Source: Nitrospira sp. (GTDB lineage Bacteria > Nitrospirota > Nitrospiria > Nitrospirales > Nitrospiraceae). From it: DNA of 43,689 nucleotides. The stretch is taken from the NCBI GenBank assembly GCA_005116885.1, contig SWDP01000006.1, positions 51,377 to 95,065 on the forward strand, in the 5' to 3' direction. The translations under genes were made by a program, and so were the position numbers. Positions within the stretch are counted from its first letter, which is position 1. Each line of letters starts with the position of its first letter. Below are positions 7,557 through 16,795 of the stretch, one piece after another. A model generated the notes under the pieces. The model made no database searches and was not told where the DNA came from. It was given only the letters and a program-made list of their open reading frames with translations.

Positions 7557-8282
7557 ATGCTCGTTATTCCTGCGATTGACCTGAAAGATGGCCGCTGTGT
7601 GCGGTTGCGTCAGGGTGATATGGCGGCTGAAACGGTCTATTCCGACGACGTGCCGGCTGTCGCGAGGCAATGGCAACAGGGCGGTGCGGCACTGATTCAT
7701 GTGGTGGATCTCAATGGAGCCGTGGACGGAGAGCCGCGCAATCTTCCTCAGATTGAAACGATCATTCGCACCGTGAGCGTAAAGGTGCAGGTCGGGGGTG
7801 GGATCCGGTCGATCGAGACGGTGCGTCGCTATCTGGGAACGGGTGTAGCCAGGGTAGTCCTCGGTACCGCAGCATTAACCGATCGGTCTTTTTTGGAGAA
7901 GGCCTGCCAAGAGTTTCCTCGTCAGATTCTGTTAGGGTTGGATGCGCGTGACGGGAAGGTGGCGGTCAAGGGGTGGACATCGGTATCGGAGACAAACGCG
8001 ATAGATCTGCTCAAGGAATTAACAGACTATTCCTTGGGCGCCGTGATTTATACCGACATTGCTCGTGATGGTATGTTGGGTGGGCCGAATCTGGCGGCGT
8101 TGCGGGAAGTGGTGGAGTTGTCGTCCTTTCCCGTGATCGCTTCTGGGGGGATTTCTCGGGTTGAGGATCTTCGGGCCGTGCAGGCGCTCGGTCCCAGGGT
8201 TGAAGGTGCGATTGTGGGGAAGGCCCTCTACGACGGCAAACTCGATTATCGAGCCGCGGTCGCGGCCCTCCGTGAAGCATGA
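7557..8282 (+). CDS. hisA: ProFAR isomerase HisA
   Basis: HisA converts ProFAR to PRFAR by an Amadori rearrangement, the step before HisHF. The 241-residue TIM barrel begins [21 protein letters not shown] with the catalytic Asp in AIDLKDG, has [18 protein letters not shown] as the first phosphate-binding half and ends with [15 protein letters not shown]. The second catalytic Asp lies in [17 protein letters not shown] 7557 matches the family start. It is 18 bases after the lipoprotein gene and 58 bases before hisF. Confidence 0.96.
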   Translation: MLVIPAIDLKDGRCVRLRQGDMAAETVYSDDVPAVARQWQQGGAALIHVVDLNGAVDGEPRNLPQIETIIRTVSVKVQVGGGIRSIETVRRYLGTGVARVVLGTAALTDRSFLEKACQEFPRQILLGLDARDGKVAVKGWTSVSETNAIDLLKELTDYSLGAVIYTDIARDGMLGGPNLAALREVVELSSFPVIASGGISRVEDLRAVQALGPRVEGAIVGKALYDGKLDYRAAVAALREA

Positions 8283-8305
8283 TGAATTCTTTTGTTACAT
8301 GGTCG

Positions 8306-8333
8306 TTTCACCTTTCACCTTTCACCTTTCACG
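8306..8333. repeat. 7-bp tandem repeat in the hisA-hisF gap
   Basis: Four consecutive 7-mers, three TTTCACC and a final TTTCACG, fill most of the short hisA-hisF gap. They end 7 bases before the hisF ATG, in the place where a ribosome site would normally be. Confidence 0.9.
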
Positions 8334-8340
8334 TGCTGCG

Positions 8341-9102
8341 ATGTTGACCAAACGCATTATTCCCTGCCTCGACGTCAAGGACGGCCGTGTCGTCAAAGGC
8401 GTGAGCTTTGTGAACTTGCGCGATGCGGGAGATCCAGTCGAAGTGGCCACCGTGTACGATCGTGAAGGGGCCGATGAACTCTGTTTCCTGGATATCACCG
8501 CCTCGCATGAGAATCGCAAGACCATCATCGAGGTGGTCGAGCAGACGGCGGCGCGGGTGTTCATGCCGCTGACTGTGGGCGGCGGGGTGAGAACGATTGA
8601 AGACATTCGGGCGCTGTTGAGCGCGGGCGCGGACAAGGTGAGTATCAATACAGCGGCGGTCCAACGGCCGGAATTTGTGAAAGAAGCGGCGGAGCGATTC
8701 GGGACGCAATGTATCGTCGTGGCCATCGACGCCAAGCATCGTCCCGCGCCGGCAACAGGGTGGGACGTGTTCACGCACGGCGGACGTCAGTCCACAGGTC
8801 TCGACGTCGTTGAATGGGCCAAGACGATGGCTCGGTATGGGGCAGGTGAGATTTTGCTCACGAGCATGGATCAAGATGGGCAACAGCAGGGTTACGACCT
8901 CGCGTTGACGGCGGCGGTGTCAGAGGCTGTATCGATTCCGGTGATTGCGTCGGGCGGCGTGGGAAGTTTGGCGCATCTCTATGACGGATTTGTCGAGGGT
9001 AAGGCCGATGCGGTGCTCGCCGCGTCCATTTTTCATTTCCGGACTCACACGATTCAGGAGGCGAAAGCCTATCTTCGTCAGAAGGGAGTGGCGGTTCGAT
9101 AA
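8341..9102 (+). CDS. hisF: Imidazole glycerol phosphate synthase, cyclase subunit HisF
   Basis: HisF uses ammonia from HisH to turn PRFAR into imidazole glycerol phosphate and AICAR. The 253-residue TIM barrel starts [23 protein letters not shown], with the catalytic Asp in CLDVKDG, and has [29 protein letters not shown] and [16 protein letters not shown] phosphate-binding halves; the second catalytic Asp lies in [12 protein letters not shown] 8341 is fixed by homology; longer in-frame starts would run into hisA. No Shine-Dalgarno sequence precedes it because the gap is occupied by a TTTCACC tandem repeat. The stop overlaps the hisIE start. Confidence 0.96.
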   Translation: MLTKRIIPCLDVKDGRVVKGVSFVNLRDAGDPVEVATVYDREGADELCFLDITASHENRKTIIEVVEQTAARVFMPLTVGGGVRTIEDIRALLSAGADKVSINTAAVQRPEFVKEAAERFGTQCIVVAIDAKHRPAPATGWDVFTHGGRQSTGLDVVEWAKTMARYGAGEILLTSMDQDGQQQGYDLALTAAVSEAVSIPVIASGGVGSLAHLYDGFVEGKADAVLAASIFHFRTHTIQEAKAYLRQKGVAVR

Positions 9103-9755
9103 TGGATGTCGGGCGATTGAAATTCGATGCGCAGGGGCTGATTCCAGTGGTCGTGCAGGATTGGCGGGATGGCACCGTTCTGATGGTGGCCTTTATGAAC
9201 CAGGAGGCACTGCAAAAGACCATTGAGACGAAGTCGGTGCATTTCTGGAGCCGGTCGCGCCAGACGTTATGGGAGAAGGGTGAGACCTCCGGCCACACGC
9301 TGCAACTTAAAGACCTGTTTCTCGATTGTGACGGCGATGCCCTTCTTGTGAAGGTCGAGCCGGTCGGCCCGACCTGTCACACGGGAGAGCGGGCCTGCTT
9401 CTTTTCTCGCCTGGATTCGCCGGAGACGAAGACGCCCGAGTCCTGGGGGGGAATTCTCGAGCGTCTCTACCAGATGATCCAAGAGCGGAAGCGCCAGCCG
9501 TCGAGCGAGTCCTATACCTCCAAACTTCTGGAAGGCGGGGTTGATCGAATCCTCAAGAAAGTGGTGGAAGAAGCCGGAGAAGTCGCAATCGCTGGCAAGG
9601 GCGGGAAGAAAGACGAGATTGTCTATGAAACGGCGGATCTATTGTTCCATACCGTGGTGGCGTTGGGATACCACAACATTACGCCGCAAGAGATCTATCA
9701 GGAGCTGGCAACCAGGTTCGGTAAATCTGGATTGAGAAAAGGACCCACCTCATGA
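9102..9755 (+). CDS. hisIE: Bifunctional HisIE: PR-AMP cyclohydrolase / PR-ATP pyrophosphohydrolase
   Basis: This 217-residue fusion performs steps two and three of histidine synthesis. Residues about 1-110 are HisI, with SRSRQTLWEKGETSGHTLQ, the zinc/magnesium-binding DCDGDALLVKVE and CHTGERACFF segments. Residues about 120-217 are HisE, with the VDRILKKVVEEAGEVAIAGKGG metal-binding helix and YETADLLFHTVVALGYH. The start shares one base with the hisF stop (TAATG) and the stop overlaps the HIT gene start (ATGA), so translation is coupled throughout. Confidence 0.96.
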   Translation: MDVGRLKFDAQGLIPVVVQDWRDGTVLMVAFMNQEALQKTIETKSVHFWSRSRQTLWEKGETSGHTLQLKDLFLDCDGDALLVKVEPVGPTCHTGERACFFSRLDSPETKTPESWGGILERLYQMIQERKRQPSSESYTSKLLEGGVDRILKKVVEEAGEVAIAGKGGKKDEIVYETADLLFHTVVALGYHNITPQEIYQELATRFGKSGLRKGPTS

Positions 9756-10096
9756 GCGACTGCCTCTTTTGCAAGATCGTGGCGAGGACTATTCCAGCCA
9801 CGCTGGTCTATGAAGACGATCTGGTCGTCGCGTTCGACGATATCAATCCTCAGGCCCCGACTCATACCCTCGTCATCCCCCGGAAACATGTGACGTCGAT
9901 TGCCGAGCTAGAAGATTCGGATGTCGGGTTGCTCGGGCGGTTGATGCTGGCCGGTAACTTGATTGGAAAATTGAAGGGAGTCGCCGATTCCGGGTATCGC
10001 TTCGTCATCAATACCGGTAAGGATGGTGGCCAGAGCGTGTTTCACCTGCATCTCCATGTATTGGGCGGACGACACATGGCATGGCCTCCGGGCTAG
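9752..10096 (+). CDS. HIT family nucleotide-binding hydrolase
   Basis: The 114-residue protein belongs to the HINT branch of the histidine triad family. It begins CLFCKIVARTIPATLVYEDD with the family Cys pair, carries the loop NTGKDGGQSVFHLHLHVLGGRHMAWPPG and thus the HxHxHxx triad near residues 98-102. Relatives hydrolyse adenosine 5'-phosphoramidates and similar nucleotides. It overlaps hisIE by four bases at the end of the histidine run. Its stop codon sits in CTAGCAGG, the first bases of repeat R4. Confidence 0.93.
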   Translation: MSDCLFCKIVARTIPATLVYEDDLVVAFDDINPQAPTHTLVIPRKHVTSIAELEDSDVGLLGRLMLAGNLIGKLKGVADSGYRFVINTGKDGGQSVFHLHLHVLGGRHMAWPPG

Positions 10097-10097
10097 C

Positions 10098-10218
10098 AGG
10101 CTGTTGATAAAGTCCGCCAGCATCGTTCTCGCATCGTTCAGACCCTCAACGTACCGCAAGGGTACGCCTCGGTCCTTCACTCGCTGCGGCCTTGCTGGAC
10201 AGCCTTTCTGAACAGCCT
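10098..10218 (+). repeat. Foldback intergenic repeat, copy R4 (variant arms)
   Basis: Same family and orientation as R1 but the arm tips read AGGCTGTTGATAAAG on the left and, on the other strand, AGGCTGTTCAGAAAG on the right. The change from GATGCT to GCTGTT is present in both arms. The central hairpin is GTACC-GCAAG-GGTAC. The left end abuts the HIT stop codon directly. Confidence 0.85.
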
Positions 10219-10303
10219 GCAAAAAATCGCGAATGAGTCAGTGGGCGATGGTTTCGGGGTATTCAAGTAGTTTGTCAACAACTGGCCGGTGCAATACGCC
10301 ACG

Positions 10304-10333
10304 TTGACAGATTTCTTTCCCGTCTGTTACCCT
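10304..10333 (+). promoter_or_regulatory. Probable promoter of dnaG-rpoD
   Basis: TTGACA at 10304-10309 is a perfect -35. TACCCT at 10328-10333 with an upstream TG at 10325-10326 makes an extended -10 with an 18-base spacer. A copy of the -35 region in inverted orientation (TGTCAAC at 10273-10279 against GTTGACA at 10303-10309) could be an operator half. The leader to GTG 10410 is about 70 bases. The rest of 10219-10303 shows no gene. Confidence 0.5.
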
Positions 10334-10409
10334 GACCGGTCTATTTTACGATCATTTACAGGTATTAATTTCACCGGCATTCGGTGGGGAAATAGGAGCC
10401 GCGACTCCC

Positions 10410-12224
10410 GTGGGCCGAGGTCTGATTTCTGAAAACGTGATCAACCAAGTCAGAGATCGGATCGATATCGCCGAGGTCGTTGGACATCACGTGAGCCTGA
10501 CTCGGGCTGGACAGAGTCTGAAGGGGCTCTGTCCGTTCCATCAGGAAAAATCACCTTCATTTACGGTGAGTCCTTCCCGCCAGATTTTTCATTGCTTCGG
10601 ATGCGGCGCGGGCGGCGATGTGTTTACGTTTCTGATGCGGATTACCGGCGCGAACTTTCCTGAAACGATTCGTGATCTCGGGCAGAAGCTTGGGATTGAT
10701 GTGCCGGACAGTGGGCCAAGCGCGGGACCTCAGGCTGCGCAGGCGAATCGCCTTGAACCGCTTAATCGGGCGGTCACGGCATGGTTCCAACAGAATTTGC
10801 GGGATGACGTGACCGGCGCGACGGCACGAGGCTACTTGGCCGGCCGGGGCATACAAGCTGAAACGATCGAGCGATTTGAAATTGGCTGCGCCCCGGCTGA
10901 GTGGGACGGCCTCATCAAGGGGCTGAGCAAGCAGGGCTTTGCACAGAACGACTTGGCCTCTGCTGGATTGACGATAGCTCGCGAACATGCCGCCGGGGCC
11001 TATGATCGTTTTCGTTCCCGTGTGATGTTTCCTATCACGGACTTGCGCAAGCGGGTCGTCGGGTTTGGAGGGCGTATCCTTGGCGAGGGGACTCCGAAGT
11101 ATCTGAATTCGCCCGATACTCCCTTATTCAAGAAGGGGCAGACGCTGTACGCGTTGGATCTTGCACGGGAAGCGGTGGCTCGGCTGAAGACCGCGATTGT
11201 GGTGGAAGGGTATTTTGATGTGGTTGCGCTTCATCAAGCCGGACTGACTCATACGGTTGCAACGCTGGGGACTGCTCTGACGGAAGAGCATATTCAGGTG
11301 CTGAGACGGTTTGCCTCGAAGGTCGTGTTGCTGTTCGATCCGGACCAGGCTGGGGTCCGTGCCGCATTGCGAGGGCTCGATCTGTTTGTGAACAGCGGGA
11401 TCGGTGTGAAAGTTGTGACGTTACCGACTGGAGAAGACCCCGATACGTATGTGCGAAAGGAAGGACCTGAAGCCTTCACTCGGTTGGAAGAGCAGGCTCC
11501 GAGTCTCTTGGATTTTGCCCTCGAACATCGGTTGGGCACCGCAGAGTCCAGCACGATTGAAGAGCGTATCCGCAGCGTGGATGATGTGTTGCGGATTCTG
11601 CAAAAAAGCGAACATCCAATCGAACGAGAAGAACGGATTCGTGTCGTGGCAGAACGATTGGGGATCAGCCAACAACGGTTGATTGAACGGTATCCGGCAT
11701 TGGAGCAGTCGGAGCGAACTCGTCCGACGGTCGCTCGATCAGCCGTTCCCACGCCAGCGACGTTCAAGGGTGTGAGCGAGGAGCGGGATCTGGCGTATCT
11801 ACTGCTGCACGGACATTTGACTTCTGCCGATGTACAACGACTGAAGCCCGAAGCCTTTTCGGTTCCGGCCTGTCGGTCCCTCGTCGAGGCGGCGCTGAAT
11901 CACCTTGATCGAGACGGACGAGTCGGGCTCAGGTTGTTACTGGACGCGGTGGTCGATCACCCAGATTGTGGGTCGTTGGCAACTGAGTTGTCCATGCGGG
12001 AAGACCATTTTGATGACGTGAAGGCCCACGTTGCAGGTTGCTTAGAGACGTTGGATAGGAAGCGGGCCGAGGCCGTGTTGCGAGATTTGATCGTGCAACT
12101 CAGGGCCGCCGAACGGGAAGGCCGTGTGGAGGATGCGCGGATGTTGAACGCACAAGTGAATGAATTGCGAATGCACAAGGCCGGCCGGTCCTCTGCCGGA
12201 ATGTTGTCCTTAGTGAAGGAGTAG
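10410..12224 (+). CDS. dnaG: DNA primase DnaG
   Basis: DnaG makes RNA primers at the replication fork. The 604-residue protein has the N-terminal CHC2 zinc ribbon (Cys41, His44, Cys62, Cys65), the RNA-polymerase-like core with the Toprim fold ([16 protein letters not shown] with the catalytic Glu, then LLFDPDQAG) and a C-terminal region that should contact DnaB helicase. The GTG start at 10410 follows AGGAG at 10394-10398 and gives the canonical distance to the zinc ribbon. It is followed after 2 bases by rpoD, the classic macromolecular-synthesis arrangement without rpsU. Confidence 0.97.
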   Translation: MGRGLISENVINQVRDRIDIAEVVGHHVSLTRAGQSLKGLCPFHQEKSPSFTVSPSRQIFHCFGCGAGGDVFTFLMRITGANFPETIRDLGQKLGIDVPDSGPSAGPQAAQANRLEPLNRAVTAWFQQNLRDDVTGATARGYLAGRGIQAETIERFEIGCAPAEWDGLIKGLSKQGFAQNDLASAGLTIAREHAAGAYDRFRSRVMFPITDLRKRVVGFGGRILGEGTPKYLNSPDTPLFKKGQTLYALDLAREAVARLKTAIVVEGYFDVVALHQAGLTHTVATLGTALTEEHIQVLRRFASKVVLLFDPDQAGVRAALRGLDLFVNSGIGVKVVTLPTGEDPDTYVRKEGPEAFTRLEEQAPSLLDFALEHRLGTAESSTIEERIRSVDDVLRILQKSEHPIEREERIRVVAERLGISQQRLIERYPALEQSERTRPTVARSAVPTPATFKGVSEERDLAYLLLHGHLTSADVQRLKPEAFSVPACRSLVEAALNHLDRDGRVGLRLLLDAVVDHPDCGSLATELSMREDHFDDVKAHVAGCLETLDRKRAEAVLRDLIVQLRAAEREGRVEDARMLNAQVNELRMHKAGRSSAGMLSLVKE

Positions 12225-12226
12225 TC

Positions 12227-14074
12227 ATGGCGAAACCAGAGTTGCTCGGCGAAGTGAAGAAGCTGATCTCGATGGGAAAAGAGAAGGGCTTTTTGACGTA
12301 TGACGAGCTGAATAGCACGTTGCCAGCGGAAGTGGTGTCCTCCGAACAGTTCGGCAGCATCATGACGATGTTCGGTGAAATGGACATCGAGATCGTCGAT
12401 GCGCCTGAGGGGGAACGGATCAGGAAAGCCCGGGACAGCGAAGAATCAAGTGAGGATGCAGAGGACGCCGAGGTCGAAGCCGGGGCCGGTGCCGGATCCG
12501 GGGAGGAGAATGAGAAGGAAGAAAAAGAGGAGAAGGAGATCGATCTCACTCCCGGCGCACTCAGCCGGACCGACGACCCGGTACGACTCTATCTCAAGGA
12601 GATGGGCAGTGTGGCGTTGTTGAGTCGTGAAGGGGAAATCGAGATCGCAAAGCGCATTGAAGAGGGAAAGAAGGACATCGCCTCGGTCATCTATGGGATG
12701 CCGATGACCATTGAGTTTGTCCTCGCTCTGTACGATCAGCTGAAGAATGGGACCATCGATGTACGTGAGATTGTCCCGATCGTCGAGACCGAGGAGGAAT
12801 TCGAGGAAGAACAAATCCAGCGGGACTATGAAGAGCTTCGGGTGAAGACGCTCGAAGGGTTGAGTTCCGTCCGGAAAATCTCGACGTCGCTCAAGAGCCT
12901 CTATGAAGTGGCTCGGCATGCCAATAGCGATCCTGCGAAACAGAAGAAGATTAAGAAGCAGATCGATACGATTCGCGATCAGGTCGTCGAGAAGATGGAG
13001 TCCGTCAACCTGCACGGGGTGCTGAAAGATCGGATGGTGCAGCGTGTTCGGGAATTGGCGATTCAGATCCGAACGTCGGAGCGGGAGATTGTCAGTTGCC
13101 AGCGGCGGCTTGGGATCAGCGGTGAGGCCGGGGCTGAGGCGCTGAAGAGACTCTGTCGCGAACGGAAAGACTTTCTCGCCGTCAAACGCAGGACGAGCTG
13201 CTCAGAGGAGGCGCTCAACGAAATAAAAAAAGTGTATCAGGCGGCGAAGGGTCGGATTCGAACACTCGAGACCGAAGAGGCCCTCGCCTCTGCGGAAGAG
13301 ATTAAAGATGCAGTCAAGCATCTGGATGTGGCGGAGGACAAGGTCAAGCGCGGGAAAGCCGAGCTGGTCGAGGCAAACCTGCGTCTCGTTGTCAGCATTG
13401 CCAAGAAGTATACGAACCGAGGTCTTCAGTTTCTCGACTTGATCCAGGAAGGCAATATCGGCTTGATGAAGGCCGTCGACAAGTTTGAGTACAAGCGCGG
13501 CTATAAGTTCAGTACCTATGCCACCTGGTGGATCCGCCAGGCCATTACTCGCGCGATTGCCGATCAAGCCCGGACGATCCGTATTCCCGTACATATGATC
13601 GAGACGATCAACAAGCTGATTCGAACGTCCCGCCATCTGGTCCAGAAACTGGGGCGAGAACCGACCCCGGAAGAAATTGCCGAGCGCATGGATTTGCCGC
13701 TCGACAAAGTACGGAAGATTTTAAAGATCGCGCGCGAACCGATTTCTCTGGAGACCCCGATCGGTGAAGAAGAAGACAGCCATTTAGGCGACTTTATCGA
13801 GGACAAGAAGGCGGTGTCTCCTCTGGAGGCTGCGATTCGATACGATCTCCAGCGCCAAATCAATAGCGCACTGGAGACGCTCACTCCGCGGGAGGAAAAA
13901 GTGTTGCGGAAACGGTTCGGTATCGGCGAGGCCACCGACCATACGCTCGAAGAAGTCGGTCAGGATTTCGAAGTAACCCGTGAACGTATTCGGCAGATTG
14001 AAGCGAAGGCCTTACGTAAGCTGCGTCATCCGAGCCGGAGCAAGAAACTGCGCAGCTTTGTGGAAGGTCTGTGA
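12227..14074 (+). CDS. rpoD: RNA polymerase primary sigma factor RpoD
   Basis: This is the housekeeping sigma-70 factor, 615 residues. Region 1.1 is at about 1-70, followed by an acidic Glu-rich linker (about 75-110). Region 1.2 ([23 protein letters not shown]) comes next, then a nonconserved insert of over 200 residues. Region 2 contains the core-binding and -10 motifs ([40 protein letters not shown]). Region 3 and region 4 ([27 protein letters not shown]) close the protein. The start is 2 bases after the dnaG stop, with AAGGAG inside the end of dnaG. Confidence 0.98.
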   Translation: MAKPELLGEVKKLISMGKEKGFLTYDELNSTLPAEVVSSEQFGSIMTMFGEMDIEIVDAPEGERIRKARDSEESSEDAEDAEVEAGAGAGSGEENEKEEKEEKEIDLTPGALSRTDDPVRLYLKEMGSVALLSREGEIEIAKRIEEGKKDIASVIYGMPMTIEFVLALYDQLKNGTIDVREIVPIVETEEEFEEEQIQRDYEELRVKTLEGLSSVRKISTSLKSLYEVARHANSDPAKQKKIKKQIDTIRDQVVEKMESVNLHGVLKDRMVQRVRELAIQIRTSEREIVSCQRRLGISGEAGAEALKRLCRERKDFLAVKRRTSCSEEALNEIKKVYQAAKGRIRTLETEEALASAEEIKDAVKHLDVAEDKVKRGKAELVEANLRLVVSIAKKYTNRGLQFLDLIQEGNIGLMKAVDKFEYKRGYKFSTYATWWIRQAITRAIADQARTIRIPVHMIETINKLIRTSRHLVQKLGREPTPEEIAERMDLPLDKVRKILKIAREPISLETPIGEEEDSHLGDFIEDKKAVSPLEAAIRYDLQRQINSALETLTPREEKVLRKRFGIGEATDHTLEEVGQDFEVTRERIRQIEAKALRKLRHPSRSKKLRSFVEGL

Positions 14075-14100
14075 TGAGCGATGAAATATTCCCTCGGAAT

Positions 14101-14129
14101 TTGACTCCCTTTCCTGGACAGCCTAAAAT
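14101..14129 (+). promoter_or_regulatory. Promoter of the CAU tRNA gene
   Basis: TTGACT at 14101-14106 and TAAAAT at 14124-14129 are separated by 17 bases, a near-consensus sigma-70 promoter. The predicted start near 14136 is about 40 bases before the mature tRNA. A GC-rich hairpin (GTCTGC-GGG-GCAGAC at about 14141-14155) lies in the 5' leader. Confidence 0.65.
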
Positions 14130-14177
14130 CGGTTGTGCCGGTCTGCGGGGCAGACACGGGAGAGTCACCGCCTGATC

Positions 14178-14254
14178 GGGCCCATAGCTCAGGTGGTTAG
14201 AGCGGCTGACTCATAATCAGCTGGTCCTAGGTTCAAGTCCTAGTGGGCCCACCA
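14178..14254 (+). tRNA. tRNA with CAU anticodon, probably tRNA-Ile2 (lysidine) or elongator tRNA-Met
   Basis: The 77-base sequence folds as a full cloverleaf: acceptor GGGCCCA/TGGGCCC, D stem GCTC/GAGC, anticodon stem GCTGA/TCAGC with loop CTCATAA (anticodon CAU), T stem CTAGG/CCTAG with loop TTCAAGT, and an encoded CCA. The paired G1-C72 and lack of three G-C pairs in the anticodon stem exclude initiator tRNA. The GC-rich acceptor with A73 resembles Ile2 tRNAs modified by TilS, but an elongator Met cannot be ruled out by eye. Confidence 0.93.
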
Positions 14255-14315
14255 GTGTAGCTGGGGAACTCATCGGTCGAGATCGTTGTTCGGACCAACA
14301 GCAGTTAGGAGTGCA

Positions 14316-15092
14316 TTGAGCCAGAATCTTTCTCCTCTTATCGATCTGCAGAAATTAGATCTCCGCATTGCGGAAATCAAGGAACAGCGCCGGAAAATTC
14401 CCGAACGACTCCAAGTGATTGACACCCCGCTTCGAGAAGCGCGGCAGCTTCATCAGCAGACCAGCGGGTCTGTGGAGACACTGGTCAAAGAGCGGCGGTC
14501 GTTCGAACAGGATCTCGAATCGCATGAAGCGCACACTGAGAAAATGAAGTCGCGGCTGTCCGAGTTAAAGTCCAATAAGGAATACCAGGCTCATCTGTTC
14601 GAGATCGAGGTGGCCAACAAGAAAAAGGGGGATATCGAAGAAAAGATCTTGTTGTGCATGGAGAAGGTTGAACAGCTGCAACAGGCGGCGAAAGACGCGC
14701 AAGAGAAGCTCAGTGCCATCGAGAAATCATTCGCACAGGAAAAACAGGCGCTTGATGAGCTGGAACGCAGGCTCTCAACGGAATTGGCGGATCTCGAATC
14801 GCAGCAGCAAGCCCGTTCGGCTCATGTTGAGAAAGGGCTTCTCAATCGCTATAACTCCATCAAAGCGTCGCGCAAGGATCATGCGCTCGCTGAAATCAAG
14901 GAGGGGAACTGTTCCGGATGCCGGTTGCAGCTTCCGCCACAACTAATTTCACAAGTCAAACGGTCTGAAGATCTCCACACCTGCCCCTACTGCCGTCGGA
15001 TGCTCTACTGGAGTGGGACGATTCCTGTCGAGTCTATACCAGGTTCCGATCTCGAAAAGACGTCCGTCCTTGAGATCGGTGAGTCGGTTTAA
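14316..15092 (+). CDS. Coiled-coil protein with C-terminal C4 zinc ribbon
   Basis: The protein (258 residues from TTG 14316) belongs to the zinc-ribbon family typified by CT398/HP0958. A long antiparallel coiled coil covers residues about 10-185, with characteristic SELKSNKEYQAHLFEIE in the hairpin, and a C4 ribbon follows (CSGCRLQLPPQ, then CPYCRRMLYW). Family members are linked to flagellar or secretion functions in some bacteria; its role here is unknown. TTG 14316 is favoured by AGGAG just upstream; TTG 14286 is in frame but lacks a site. The stop overlaps the convergent RNase HIII stop by two bases. Confidence 0.85.
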   Translation: MSQNLSPLIDLQKLDLRIAEIKEQRRKIPERLQVIDTPLREARQLHQQTSGSVETLVKERRSFEQDLESHEAHTEKMKSRLSELKSNKEYQAHLFEIEVANKKKGDIEEKILLCMEKVEQLQQAAKDAQEKLSAIEKSFAQEKQALDELERRLSTELADLESQQQARSAHVEKGLLNRYNSIKASRKDHALAEIKEGNCSGCRLQLPPQLISQVKRSEDLHTCPYCRRMLYWSGTIPVESIPGSDLEKTSVLEIGESV

Positions 15093-15751
15093 TCGATTTT
15101 TCTCAACACAGCCTGGGTCGTTTTAAAGTGCAGTTTGGCAACCGATTCCAGCCGCTCCTCTCCATGCTTTTTGACGATCATGCGTCCGGCCAGTTCGACG
15201 GCGGGGGATGCCCCTTTGGGCAACGTCGTGCCGATCTCGTCCGAGAGGCGTCGTAATCGCAGGAGGAATTCTGCACGGGCGACGATGGAGGCGGCAGCCA
15301 CTGCCAAATCGGACTCGGCCTTATGGCGTTGTTCTAATGTGATCGTGCGTCCCTTTTTCTGTAAGGCGTTGAGAATCAATCGCTCATCGCCAAACTGATC
15401 CGCGATCGCCCGCCCGCACGAAACCTTTTCCAGTAACGTCTCTAAGGCCTTCGCATGTCCCCATGCCAGCAGGCGGTTTAAGTTTCGGATCTTCGCATAG
15501 AGTTCGTTGTATCGTGGGGGCCCGATTGCAATAATGCTGTGAGGACAAATTGTCCGGATATCGGGCGCCATATCGAGAATGCGTCCGTCTGATATTTTCT
15601 TGCTATCCCGGACCTGCATGAGGGTCAGTTCGCTCTGTGTGGTGGCGTCGACGAAGACGGCGGCGATGACCAGAGGGCCGAAATAGTCTCCCTTGCCGGA
15701 TTCATCGATGCCGATGCGTTCGATGGGGGTGCGCGTCGTCTTGTCGGTCAT
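15089..15751 (-). CDS. rnhC: Ribonuclease HIII, short form
   Basis: RNase HIII cleaves the RNA strand of RNA-DNA hybrids. The DESGKGDYFGPLV motif near residues 16-28 is the HIII signature (HII enzymes read DEAGRGPLAGP), and the later DSKKIS, RHKAESDLAVAAASIVAR and LHFKTT segments complete the active site. At 220 residues it lacks the N-terminal TBP-like substrate-binding domain (about 80 residues) found in most HIII proteins; the DESGKGD motif comes too early for such a domain and nothing upstream extends it. The gene is convergent with the zinc-ribbon gene and divergent from the M48 gene. Confidence 0.88.
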   Translation of the reverse strand: MTDKTTRTPIERIGIDESGKGDYFGPLVIAAVFVDATTQSELTLMQVRDSKKISDGRILDMAPDIRTICPHSIIAIGPPRYNELYAKIRNLNRLLAWGHAKALETLLEKVSCGRAIADQFGDERLILNALQKKGRTITLEQRHKAESDLAVAAASIVARAEFLLRLRRLSDEIGTTLPKGASPAVELAGRMIVKKHGEERLESVAKLHFKTTQAVLRKID

Positions 15752-15865
15752 GGGCCATGGCCCTAGTAGAAAATCTGGGAGCGGCGCGGTAATCTATCAG
15801 ACCGATTTGAAGTGGTCAATTTCGCCGGTGTCGGCAGCGTAGAATCGAGAAGGGAGGGTGGTTCG

Positions 15866-16729
15866 ATGCGGACAGGCACACAGCGTTCACGATGGACATT
15901 CATGATGGTGTTGAGTGCGGCGCTCGTCTCGCTGGTGGGATGTGAAACCAATCCGTACACCGGCCGGTCGCAATTGCTCATGACCTCCGTCTCACAAGAA
16001 ATGCAAATGGGTGCGCAGGCCTATAGCCAGGTGAAGAACGATCCGAAAATGAGGCCATCGCAAGATCCTCGCGAGATTGAGCCGGTGAAGAGAATTGCGG
16101 CTCGGATCGTCGAGGCCGCGAAGCGGTCGAAGTATGGCGAGATGGCGCAGCAGTTTCAGTGGGAGGTGACGGTCATCAAAGATGACAAGACGGCCAATGC
16201 GTTTGCGCTGCCTGGCGGGAAGATGGCGGTGTATACCGGTATCTTCCCCATGGCCAAAACGGAGGCAGGGTTGGCCGCAGTCATGGGGCACGAAGTGGTC
16301 CATGCGTTGGCGCGGCATGGCGCTGAACGGATGAGCCAAGGCCAGTTGACGAATACCACGTTGAAGGTTCTCGGCGTAGCGGCCGGGGCTGCGGGAGGCG
16401 GTGGAATGTTGGGGCAGGCGGCGATGACCGCGTTGGGTGTCGGTGCACAGGTAGGCGTGTTGCTGCCCTTCAGTCGAAAGCATGAATCGGAAGCAGACTA
16501 TATCGGAATCTTACTCGCGGCAGACGCCGGCTATGACCCACGCGAGTCGGTCGCTCTATGGGAGCGGATGGGGCAAGCGTCCGGTGGCGGAGGGCCGTCA
16601 GAATTTATGTCCACGCACCCGAGCCATGAGACCCGCATTGACCAGTTAAAAAAATGGATGCCGGAGGCGATGGCAATTTATCAGACTAGGCAGCCGGTTC
16701 CCGCGGCGGTCTTGCCGGGGGTGCAGTAG
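15866..16729 (+). CDS. M48 family metalloprotease lipoprotein
   Basis: The 287-residue protein is a peptidase of the M48 family similar to the LoiP/YcaL envelope proteases. The N-terminal signal ends in the lipobox LVGC with Cys26, so it should be membrane-anchored. The zinc motif HEVVH (His142, His146) lies in GHEVVHALARHGAERMS, and the third ligand is the Glu of the downstream ESEADYIG helix. THPSHETRIDQL near the C-terminus is typical. GAAGGGAGGG precedes ATG 15866; a GTG at 15812 would place the signal peptide too far in. Likely role: quality control of outer-membrane or periplasmic proteins. Confidence 0.93.
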   Translation: MRTGTQRSRWTFMMVLSAALVSLVGCETNPYTGRSQLLMTSVSQEMQMGAQAYSQVKNDPKMRPSQDPREIEPVKRIAARIVEAAKRSKYGEMAQQFQWEVTVIKDDKTANAFALPGGKMAVYTGIFPMAKTEAGLAAVMGHEVVHALARHGAERMSQGQLTNTTLKVLGVAAGAAGGGGMLGQAAMTALGVGAQVGVLLPFSRKHESEADYIGILLAADAGYDPRESVALWERMGQASGGGGPSEFMSTHPSHETRIDQLKKWMPEAMAIYQTRQPVPAAVLPGVQ

Positions 16730-16752
16730 GTCGAAACTTGTGCAGAGCGCCC

Positions 16753-16782
16753 TTGAAAGCGCACCACGTGCAGTCCTATAGT
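16753..16782 (+). promoter_or_regulatory. rnpB promoter
   Basis: TTGAAA at 16753-16758 and TATAGT at 16777-16782 are separated by 18 bases. The predicted start at about 16790 falls within a few bases of the first base of the RNase P RNA P1 helix, which supports both calls. Confidence 0.75.
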
Positions 16783-16795
16783 GCTCTGGCGCGAG

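Noticed and set aside
8161-8340. Longer N-terminus for hisF
   Set aside because: It overlaps the end of hisA in another frame and crosses the TTTCACC repeat; HisF homology begins at ATG 8341.
9908-10222. Minus-strand frame of 104 codons over the HIT gene and repeat R4
   Set aside because: It starts in repeat R4 with the same repeat-derived peptide and continues antisense to the HIT gene; it has no ribosome site or domain.
14178-14254. Initiator tRNA-fMet
   Set aside because: The first acceptor pair is G-C rather than a mismatch, and the anticodon stem lacks the three consecutive G-C pairs of initiator tRNAs.
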